NCBI GenBank assembly: GCA_045577755.1
Contig: JAZNJA010000111.1
Span: forward strand, 1 to 14,851
Length of the DNA stretch: 14,851 bases
Source of the DNA: CAMEON01 sp045577755
GTDB taxonomy: Bacteria; Bacillota; Clostridia; Oscillospirales; CAG-272
Direction: 5' to 3'
The notes beneath the pieces are model-generated. The model was not told the origin of the DNA. It did not search any database and saw only the letters and a list, made by a program, of their open reading frames with translations. The translations under genes and the position numbers were made by a program. Below, one piece after another: positions 8,315 through 13,807 of this stretch (position 1 is its first letter; every line of letters starts with the position of its first letter).

Positions 8315-8340
8315 GTAGCATATTTTTCGTGGATTGTCAA
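8312..8340 (-). promoter_or_regulatory. Promoter of the PHP-domain gene (cassette copy A)
   Basis: On the minus strand: TTGACA (8340-8335), 17-base spacer, TGC then TACAAT (8317-8312). The predicted start is the A at about 8305, just after ACCTCC, which would leave the anti-Shine-Dalgarno arm out of the transcript. The -35 hexamer contains the TGA stop (8339-8337) of the preceding gene. Confidence 0.88.
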
Positions 8341-9923
8341 GGGTCTGTCAGGGTGAAGGCGTTGGTAAACACCGTCTCGTGGCCCTCAAAGGAAACGATC
8401 ACGTCATAGGAGCCCGCGAGGAGCTCCGAGGAGTCTCGCTCCATAAACATGAACGTCCCCTCCGAAACCTCGCCGCTTTTCAGGAGCTTGGATGAGCTGA
8501 CAAAGTCCTGATCCTCCATATTCTGGAGCCGATACCTGTATTCGTAGCCGTTGACGACCGTGCGGATGGTGACGTCGGGATACACGCGGTCGTAATAGGT
8601 CAAACGGTGGATGTCGTCCCCGTCGTTTCGCATACCCGCGACCACCCGAATGAATTCTCCCCGGGTGAAGGCTTCCCCGTCGGGGGTACAGGTGAAGGTA
8701 TAGCCCGTGGCTCGTTCATGGGGGAGCACCGTCAGAACCGCTTCGTCCGATTCGATGCCGTATGTCTCGGTCCCCTCGGTTCGGACGGGGTACAGGACTG
8801 CCTCGATCCGATACTCCCCGAAGGGTGCGTCGGAGGGGATGGCCGCCGCATAGGGGGAATTGGGGTGAGCGCCGCTCACAAGACTGATGCGGTAGTCGGC
8901 GTTCTCACCCATATAGCACAGGTAGACCTCCTTGACACGGAAGGGGCCGAAGACTCCCGCCTCGGACGTTTCGTACAGAGTATAGACGTCACCGGGATAT
9001 AGCCGAGCGGGGGTATAGTGGAACGTCTGTTGAGCCGTGGGGATCTCCAGAGGCCCCATGGGAGAGCAGAAGCAAAGATCCTCCAACAGCTCATAGAGCC
9101 TCGGGAAGTCTGCCCCGACGAGGGCGTACAGGTCACCGGTAGCCTCATCCCGCAGGACCTCGTCCGCCGTCGTATACTTCTCATTTCCCAGGATCAGAGT
9201 ATACTGCCCCACGCTGTTCGAGGGGGTGTCGGTAGGCTCCATGCGGTCAATGATGCTGAGGATCTCGTTGATGGTACCGTCGTAGATGTCCGTGTTCCGC
9301 AGGTCGTACAGCGGGATGCACTCAATGATGTCGTAGACCTTGAAAAAATCCATTTGTGAGGGCATTTGCTCCAGCTCCTCAAGGGTCTTGTCCATCCATG
9401 CCCTCCCTTCCTTGTCCATCAGGCGGACGGCTCCGTCCCTCCAGCTCTCAAAGCAGCCGTGATCGCGGTCGTAGGAATAGGAAACGCCACCGATGTGGAT
9501 CTCCGTCTCCCGAGGGCATTGGCACTCCCCTCCCGCAGGGACAGCGGAGGCGAAGCAGGACTTGATGCCCTCACCCAGGACAGTCAGGGGCTCCCGGCCC
9601 ATCAGGGGACCGAAGCCGCTGACGGTGACGATCCCCTCAAGTGACAGGCTTGGGGCGGGACCGTAGCCCCCGTTCGGACGGGTGCCGTCCCCGACGGGCT
9701 CGGTCATGTAGGCAGGTGCCCGCGAGCGGGCCAGGGCCAGGCTGCCCACAGCCGTCAGCAGCAGTGCCATCAGGATACAGGCAAGGATCATCCACCCTCT
9801 CCCTCCGGAGCCGCGAGGAGGCGGAGTGGGCTTTTCGGCGCCCAGGCGGTACAGATGCAGGTCAGCGGGGATATCTGCATTCGACGCGGCGCGGTCATTC
9901 TTGTTGGTATTCGGTCGGTTCAT
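8337..9923 (-). CDS. Membrane-anchored paralogue of the sigma-linked protein
   Basis: Function unknown; 528 residues. It has a 43-residue cytoplasmic tail with LYRLGAEKPTPPP (25-37), one membrane segment at about 44-66, and a large outer part. The tail motif, the segment GECQC (C134, C136) and YDRDHGCF (C157) match the protein encoded at 9985-11670, as does a C-terminal Ig-like domain (about 405-528) ending in AGSYDVIVSFEGHETVF. It differs by an extra stretch at about 190-300, itself with a second cysteine pair (C284, C286), and by having one rather than two Ig-like units at the end. The frame is open 45 codons further upstream (to 10058), but that extension lies inside the neighbouring gene's end and its promoter; GGAGGT at 9935-9930, six bases before 9923, decides the shorter start. 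Its stop is part of the next promoter. Confidence 0.85.
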   Translation of the reverse strand: MNRPNTNKNDRAASNADIPADLHLYRLGAEKPTPPPRGSGGRGWMILACILMALLLTAVGSLALARSRAPAYMTEPVGDGTRPNGGYGPAPSLSLEGIVTVSGFGPLMGREPLTVLGEGIKSCFASAVPAGGECQCPRETEIHIGGVSYSYDRDHGCFESWRDGAVRLMDKEGRAWMDKTLEELEQMPSQMDFFKVYDIIECIPLYDLRNTDIYDGTINEILSIIDRMEPTDTPSNSVGQYTLILGNEKYTTADEVLRDEATGDLYALVGADFPRLYELLEDLCFCSPMGPLEIPTAQQTFHYTPARLYPGDVYTLYETSEAGVFGPFRVKEVYLCYMGENADYRISLVSGAHPNSPYAAAIPSDAPFGEYRIEAVLYPVRTEGTETYGIESDEAVLTVLPHERATGYTFTCTPDGEAFTRGEFIRVVAGMRNDGDDIHRLTYYDRVYPDVTIRTVVNGYEYRYRLQNMEDQDFVSSSKLLKSGEVSEGTFMFMERDSSELLAGSYDVIVSFEGHETVFTNAFTLTDP

Positions 9924-9926
9924 GAA

Positions 9927-9962
9927 AATACCTCCATATCCGAAAAGGGATACGGAGGTATT
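9927..9962 (-). repeat. Inverted repeat hiding the Shine-Dalgarno of the 8337-9923 gene (cassette copy B)
   Basis: Arms 9927-9941 and 9948-9962 pair at all 15 positions (14 Watson-Crick, one G-T) around a 6-base loop. The 3' arm read on the minus strand is the same 15 bases as in the copy at 8279-8314, with GGAGGT at 9935-9930. The 5' arm differs at two sites yet keeps pairing, one change swapping A-U for G-U and the other repairing the mismatch of the other copy. Confidence 0.9.
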
Positions 9963-9988
9963 GTAGCACAATTTTGAGGGCTTGTCAA
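9960..9988 (-). promoter_or_regulatory. Promoter of the 8337-9923 gene (cassette copy B)
   Basis: On the minus strand: TTGACA (9988-9983), 17-base spacer, TGC then TACAAT (9965-9960). The predicted start is the G near 9953, immediately after ACCTCC. The -35 hexamer contains the TGA stop (9987-9985) of the preceding gene. Confidence 0.88.
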
Positions 9989-11670
9989 GGGGCAACTGCC
10001 GTGAGTGCTTTCTCAAAGACGATGGGTGTCTCACCGTCGTAGCCCACCGTGAGGTCATACTCGCCCGCGATTACGTCACCGAGCCCGCCATTCCCGTCGA
10101 TCCTGACCTCATAGGTGAAGATCTTGGTCTCTCCTTCCCGCCAGAGACGGATGTGTATGCCATCCTCGACAATGGGTCCGCTGCCGTTCCCGTCCGCATC
10201 CACCTGAAGATGGGTGAGCTTGGGGGAGATATGCCCGAAAGCATCCTCGGTCTCACAGGCAAAGAACAGCTTATCGGGGAGGAAGCAGGTGGAGGAGCCG
10301 TGGCGATACAGGTCACCGCCTCGCAGGGTCACGCGGATCTGCAGGGTGAGGGCTACACCCTCGGTCAGAATGGGGGACTCTTTTATGAAGTAGTTGATCT
10401 CAAACTCATGGTCAATGTCCCGATCGGTGACCGCGAGGACATTTTCAAAGACCCTCTCATGCCCCTCGAAGGAGAGGACGAGGTCGTACACACCCACGGG
10501 CAAAGAGTCGGGGGTGACCGTCCAGAATTCGTACTTGGAGGGCTCATTGTAGGTCATGTGATACAGCTCTCCCGACCAATCCAGCTCCAGCCCCGTGGTC
10601 ATGGGATAGGTCAGGGTCTCGCCGTCACGGACGGTACGCAGGGTCACGGTGGGCAGGATGGACAGCTCGGTGGACCAGCGGTAGATGTCGTCCCCGCGGT
10701 TGATGAGTCCGGCGGTGAGGCTGACGGTTTCGCCTTTGCGGTATATATTCTTCTCGCATTCATAGAAGAAGGCGTAGTGAGGCTCCTTTTCGTGGGCGGC
10801 CACGGTGACGGCGGGGGTAGGCGAGGTCAGGGTCAGCTCCGTATACCTCCCCGTATAGGGAGTGAACAGGGAGACCACCAGCTCGTAGTCGCCCAAGGGG
10901 GCGTCCTCGGGGATGGTGCCGCAGTAGAAGCTGTCTCTGTCGAGGATCTCGCGGAAGCTGTCTGTCCGATAGTCGCTTCCCTCTGCCGTGGGGCGGAGGT
11001 AGATCTCCTTAACCTTGAAGATATTGGGGAATTTCTCATTCTCTGCCAGACTGACGGTGCAGGTATAGGCATCCAGAGGATGGAGGGTGGCGTGGGTGTA
11101 GTCCATGATGACGGGAGGCTCAAGCATGGCCAGCAGATCCTCCATATATGCCCGATCCTCGTCTCTGAGCCGATAGACCTTCCCCGTTTTCCCGTCGCGG
11201 AAGCAGCCGTGGTCTCGGTTGTAGGTCAAAGAGTCTTCACCGATCTGAATGGGCAGGTCGCGATCACATTCACACACGTCCTCCAAGAGGGTGGCGGCGG
11301 AGAAGCGGGCCTTGATCTCGTCTCCCATGGCGGTGAGGTCATCGCTGCCCGTAAGGGGGGGGAGGCCGTCTATGGTGACGGTGCCTTGATAGGTAAGCTC
11401 TTTCCCTTGATCGGTGGGTGTTTCGTCCGTGTCGGTCTCCCACGGGAATTCCAAGGAGCGGGACAGGGCGATGCCGCCGCCGACCAGGAAAAGTCCCGCC
11501 AGGAGCAGGCAGGCGCAGACCACAAGAGCCTTGCGGAGGTTGGGGTGCTTCTTGGGGGGCTTGGGATCTTCACCGCCCAGACGGTACAGGGGCACCGCGT
11601 CGGGCAGGGCGTCGGCAATGAGCTCGGGGTCGATCTCCCCCAGCTTCTCAAACACAAGGTCGCCTCTCAT
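9985..11670 (-). CDS. Membrane protein coupled to ECF sigma factor; candidate anti-sigma or sensor
   Basis: A 561-residue protein of unknown function. A cytoplasmic tail of about 46 residues with LYRLGGEDPKPP (28-39) is followed by one membrane segment (about 47-70). The outer part has DVCECD (C133, C135) and NRDHGCF (C156), then three beta-rich units: about 185-295, 300-416 and 425-561. The last two look like copies of one Ig-like module: both begin near a GDD/GGD-(I/L)-YR element and end near GVYDLVLSFEGHE or GEYDLTVGYDGE. The start codon overlaps the sigma stop in ATGA, so translation is coupled. In ECF systems the gene directly after the sigma gene often encodes a membrane anti-sigma factor, which fits the topology, but no zinc-binding anti-sigma motif is visible in the tail. 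It could instead be a sensor or a sigma target. The protein at 8337-9923 is a paralogue. Confidence 0.88.
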   Translation of the reverse strand: MRGDLVFEKLGEIDPELIADALPDAVPLYRLGGEDPKPPKKHPNLRKALVVCACLLLAGLFLVGGGIALSRSLEFPWETDTDETPTDQGKELTYQGTVTIDGLPPLTGSDDLTAMGDEIKARFSAATLLEDVCECDRDLPIQIGEDSLTYNRDHGCFRDGKTGKVYRLRDEDRAYMEDLLAMLEPPVIMDYTHATLHPLDAYTCTVSLAENEKFPNIFKVKEIYLRPTAEGSDYRTDSFREILDRDSFYCGTIPEDAPLGDYELVVSLFTPYTGRYTELTLTSPTPAVTVAAHEKEPHYAFFYECEKNIYRKGETVSLTAGLINRGDDIYRWSTELSILPTVTLRTVRDGETLTYPMTTGLELDWSGELYHMTYNEPSKYEFWTVTPDSLPVGVYDLVLSFEGHERVFENVLAVTDRDIDHEFEINYFIKESPILTEGVALTLQIRVTLRGGDLYRHGSSTCFLPDKLFFACETEDAFGHISPKLTHLQVDADGNGSGPIVEDGIHIRLWREGETKIFTYEVRIDGNGGLGDVIAGEYDLTVGYDGETPIVFEKALTAVAP

Positions 11671-12221
11671 ACCGTGTACCCCCTTTCCTGTAAGTATGCT
11701 TTGAGCTTGCTTCGGGTTTTGTAGAGTCGGACCGTAACGGCGTTTTTGGTGGTTCCCTCCTCCTTTGCCAGGGCCTCCACGGTCACCGAGAGCCAGTAGC
11801 GGCGGAGGAAGAGGCGGCGCTCGGGGTGGTCCAGAGTACGGAGGAAGCCGTCAAGCAGCTCGGGCAGCTCGTCGGCGCGGTCGTCGGGGGCTTCGATCAT
11901 GTCGGACAGCTCCTCGAAGGAGATCTCCAGATCCTTGTTGCGCTTGGCGGCTCTCTGCTCGCGGTAGCGGTCCAGGGACAGTCGGCGGGTGATGGCGGCG
12001 AGGAAGGCCTGGAGCTTCTTGGGCCTGGCGGGGGGAATGCTGTTCCAGGCGCGGAGGTAGGTGTCGTTGACACACTCCTCGGCATCGGGACGGCTCCCAA
12101 GGATATCGTAGGACAGGCTCATGCAGAAATTCCCGTACTTATCGGCGGTGGCTTGGATGGCTTTCTCGTCGCGGGCGTTGTAGAGGGCTATGATCCTTTC
12201 GTCGGGCAGCTTTTCGGGCAT
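11667..12221 (-). CDS. RNA polymerase sigma factor, ECF (sigma-70) family
   Basis: A 184-residue two-domain sigma factor. Region 2 lies at about 20-92, with DAEECVNDTYLRAWNSIPP, typical of clostridial ECF factors, then FLAAITRRLSLDRYR. Region 4 lies at about 122-181 and carries the helix-turn-helix SVTVEALAKEEGTTKNAVTVRLYKTR (about 145-170). It directs RNA polymerase to a small set of promoters, usually in answer to an envelope or extracellular signal. The start is set by AAAGGAGG seven bases upstream. The gene overlaps the downstream membrane-protein gene by four bases, suggesting a sigma/regulator pair made in fixed proportion. Upstream, two imperfect direct repeats at 12268-12326 may include its own promoter. 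The target set cannot be read from this window. Confidence 0.95.
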   Translation of the reverse strand: MPEKLPDERIIALYNARDEKAIQATADKYGNFCMSLSYDILGSRPDAEECVNDTYLRAWNSIPPARPKKLQAFLAAITRRLSLDRYREQRAAKRNKDLEISFEELSDMIEAPDDRADELPELLDGFLRTLDHPERRLFLRRYWLSVTVEALAKEEGTTKNAVTVRLYKTRSKLKAYLQERGYTV

Positions 12222-12267
12222 GGTCGGCCTCCTTTCGGGGGTGATGGGGTGCTTTCATAAGGTAAGA

Positions 12268-12326
12268 CGGATTTTTCGGGAAAATATGTCCGCGGACGGC
12301 GGATTTTTTACGAAAAAAACTGTCCG
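12268..12326 (-). promoter_or_regulatory. Paired direct repeats in the sigma-gene upstream region
   Basis: Two imperfect copies in the same orientation, 12268-12292 (25 bases) and 12300-12326 (27 bases), start 32 bases apart, about three helical turns. On the minus strand each runs from CGGACA through a T-run, a central CG and an A-run to AAATCCG. A 10-base palindrome GTCCGCGGAC (12289-12298) lies between and partly within them. The copy nearer the gene continues into AATCCGTCTTAC, and CGTC is a common -10 core of ECF promoters, so autoregulation is possible. No clear sigma-A promoter was seen here. Confidence 0.5.
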
Positions 12327-12343
12327 GCCCAGAGTCGGTGCCG

Positions 12344-12856
12344 TCAATCAGGCAAAAGCGAGGCCAGCAGCGAGGGGATCTCCCCCTCCTCGGTATAGGA
12401 AGCCACCTTCACCCTGTCGCCGCGCCGCATGGCGTCCGCGATGGCGAACCAGTACTCCGAGGCGATGGAATAGGCGGATTTCTGCCGCTTGTAGAGGATG
12501 ACGATATCCTTGCGCAGCTCGATGGCCCAGCCCAGCTCCACCACCGTCCCCACCGAAAAGCTCTCCCCGAATACCGCCGCGTATACGTCACAGGCCTCCA
12601 CAGAAGCCCGCTCGGCGGTCAGAACCGCCACGCAGTCGGTGGAGGTGAACACGCCGCCCGAGGCCTGCTCGCAGTAGAAGGGCCCGCCGTAGTGCCAGCG
12701 CTCCAGCACCGTGAGTCCCGTGTCCGCCTTGACCAGCAGGGCGGGATCTCCCAGGAGAACAGCGCGGTAATCCTCGGTCAGCCTCCAGTCAAGGGGGAGA
12801 CTCTTGTCCCCGCGGAGGGTGAATTTCCCCGCGCAATATACGGTTTTCCGTTTCAT
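12344..12856 (-). CDS. Nucleoside 2-deoxyribosyltransferase-like protein
   Basis: A 170-residue soluble protein resembling the nucleoside 2-deoxyribosyltransferase superfamily, whose members exchange or hydrolyse the base of (deoxy)nucleosides or nucleotides. Visible signs are the N-terminal YCAGKF (7-12), a position typical of YxAGP-type motifs, the CDVYAAVF strand with D90, and SVGTVVELGWA (101-111), where E107 fits the catalytic nucleophile. The stretch KSAYSIASEYWFAIADAMR (126-144) belongs to a clostridial subgroup I recognise only generally. Its actual reaction is not known. It overlaps the pnuC-like gene by four bases (ATGA), so the two are translated together, suggesting uptake and processing of one nucleoside-type compound. 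The stop is followed by a T-run (12318-12312) but no strong stem. Confidence 0.8.
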   Translation of the reverse strand: MKRKTVYCAGKFTLRGDKSLPLDWRLTEDYRAVLLGDPALLVKADTGLTVLERWHYGGPFYCEQASGGVFTSTDCVAVLTAERASVEACDVYAAVFGESFSVGTVVELGWAIELRKDIVILYKRQKSAYSIASEYWFAIADAMRRGDRVKVASYTEEGEIPSLLASLLPD

Positions 12857-13410
12857 GCTTGTTCCTCCCTCGATTTTCGGTTCCAGGAAATAAAGCTCCC
12901 CACCGCCATGACCGTCCAGATGAAATTGAGACCGATGAGATACCAGGCTCTGTCGGGTAAGCGGTAGTACTCGACTACGTACAGAATGTCCACAGCAAAC
13001 CAGAGGACCCAGGCGTCCACCTTTTTGGTCAGCATATAGTAAGTAGCCAAGTAACCTCCGGCCGTGGTGAGGGCATCCAGCAAGGGTAAGGGATCATCTG
13101 TCCTATGCAGAATGGGATACAGAACGGCGGTCAGAGCCACCAGGATCAGGACGTAGATCCCCCTCTCCCGCGGAGAACAGCGGCGGATGGGCATCTCCCT
13201 TCCCCGCCCCCACAGAAACCAGCCCACCACCCCCACGGCGAAGTAGACCGCACAGTTGGTCATGTCTCCGTACAGGCGGGCGTTCAGGCTGAAGATGGCC
13301 ATACATACGTATTGCAGACAATAGAATATCCAGTTGGCGCGCTGATCCGCCCAGACCAGGGCGCCCTGGATCAAGCCCATGACAGTGGCAAGGATTTCGG
13401 CTACGTGCAC
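12853..13410 (-). CDS. PnuC-family nucleoside/vitamin transporter
   Basis: A 185-residue multi-pass membrane protein, slightly shorter than typical PnuC (about 200-240). Hydrophobic segments cover about 5-22, 27-44, 52-68, 83-101, 109-126, 133-148 and 155-175. Two WxxW elements, W64/W67 (GWFLWGR) and W134/W137 (AWVLWFAVDILYVVEYY), fit the family. PnuC proteins move nicotinamide riboside by facilitated diffusion; relatives carry thiamine, riboflavin or are proposed to carry deoxynucleosides. The coupled downstream gene resembles a deoxyribosyltransferase, which favours a nucleoside substrate, by inference. The start is GTG, supported by AAGGAGA about 8 bases upstream and by the absence of any nearby ATG. 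The promoter is close, leaving a leader too short for a riboswitch. Confidence 0.88.
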   Translation of the reverse strand: MHVAEILATVMGLIQGALVWADQRANWIFYCLQYVCMAIFSLNARLYGDMTNCAVYFAVGVVGWFLWGRGREMPIRRCSPRERGIYVLILVALTAVLYPILHRTDDPLPLLDALTTAGGYLATYYMLTKKVDAWVLWFAVDILYVVEYYRLPDRAWYLIGLNFIWTVMAVGSFISWNRKSREEQA

Positions 13411-13439
13411 GGTAAGGTCTCCTTTTTGCTCGATACCCT

Positions 13440-13468
13440 ATTATACCATAAACGAGGAAAAACCGCAA
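13440..13468 (-). promoter_or_regulatory. Promoter of the pnuC-like gene pair
   Basis: On the minus strand: TTGCGG (13468-13463, weak -35), 17-base spacer, TGG then TATAAT (13445-13440), an extended -10 box. The leader to the GTG start is only about 25 bases. Confidence 0.8.
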
Positions 13469-13652
13469 TCCCTTTGAGAAAGAATCGGGGATTTCAAAAA
13501 AACAGGGGCGGCATCACAGCGGGCGCGGTGGGCGTCGGGCGTCACAGGCTCCCGAGGTAACAGAACTCGGTCACTTTGTCTATTCCTTTTTACTTTTGGG
13601 CTCACATCTATTGTAACACTACGTAAAATCCGCGCTTTTTTCCAAAAACCCC
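13469..13652. other. Intergenic region between divergent promoters, content unrecognised
   Basis: About 180 bases between the pnuC-like promoter and the flavodoxin promoter. It is GC-rich at 13503-13557 and AT-rich on both sides. On the minus strand a 5-base stem CCGAG / CTCGG encloses nine bases near 13552-13570, and related strings GCATCACAGCGGGCG and GGCGTCACAGGC occur about 30 bases apart. No convincing gene, promoter pair or terminator was found. It could be a leftover of a lost gene or an unrecognised RNA; nothing here decides this. Confidence 0.4.
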
Positions 13653-13682
13653 TTGACTTACCGTAGCGTTCAGGTGTATAAT
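13653..13682 (+). promoter_or_regulatory. Promoter of the flavodoxin-like lipoprotein gene
   Basis: TTGACT (13653-13658), 18-base spacer, TATAAT (13677-13682). The predicted start near 13689 gives a leader of about 119 bases, which begins with the palindrome at 13691-13708. Confidence 0.8.
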
Positions 13683-13690
13683 TTCTTTGA

Positions 13691-13708
13691 ATGGTTTCAT
13701 GATACCAT
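13691..13708. promoter_or_regulatory. Candidate operator palindrome at the flavodoxin gene start site
   Basis: An 18-base imperfect palindrome, ATGGTTTCATGATACCAT, in which 8 of 9 base pairs are symmetrical. It begins about two bases past the predicted transcription start, where a bound repressor would block initiation or escape. It does not resemble the TTGAT-N4-ATCAA box of FNR. No matching regulator is identified. Confidence 0.5.
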
Positions 13709-13795
13709 AAATTCGGAATAAGTCAATAGAAAGAACCGTATGTGCGGGATAAGCTCCGCCGTGATGGGTCATCGTGCCTGAAAAGAAATACGGAT

Positions 13796-13800
13796 GAGGA
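13796..13800 (+). promoter_or_regulatory. Ribosome binding site deciding the flavodoxin start
   Basis: GAGGA followed by seven bases and ATG at 13808. It places the start at the methionine that begins a lipoprotein signal peptide rather than at the in-frame ATG at 13742, which has no comparable site and would put 22 charged residues before the signal. Confidence 0.8.
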
Positions 13801-13807
13801 ACAACCG

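Noticed and set aside
6881..8356. 491-codon open frame antisense to the PHP gene
   Set aside because: It crosses a promoter, a terminator and the full metal-binding gene; no start signal.
9924..10058. 45-residue N-terminal extension of the 8337-9923 protein
   Set aside because: It would run through the neighbour's end, the promoter and the hairpin; the ribosome site and membrane-protein topology favour 9923.
9982..11724. 580-codon open frame antisense to the sigma-linked membrane protein
   Set aside because: The minus-strand gene is supported by coupling to the sigma gene and by its paralogue; the plus frame has Gly/Val/Glu shadow composition.
12312..12343. Intrinsic terminator after the deoxyribosyltransferase-like gene
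   Set aside because: Seven Ts are present on the minus strand but only stems of about three pairs can be formed before them.
13411..13440. Riboswitch before the pnuC-like gene
   Set aside because: Many PnuC genes have one, but the promoter leaves a leader of about 25 bases, too short for a known aptamer.
13600..13640. ECF-type promoter (TGTAACAC ... AAAATCCGCGC) before the flavodoxin gene
   Set aside because: It faintly resembles the repeats before the sigma gene, but core elements and spacing do not agree, and a better sigma-A promoter lies just downstream.
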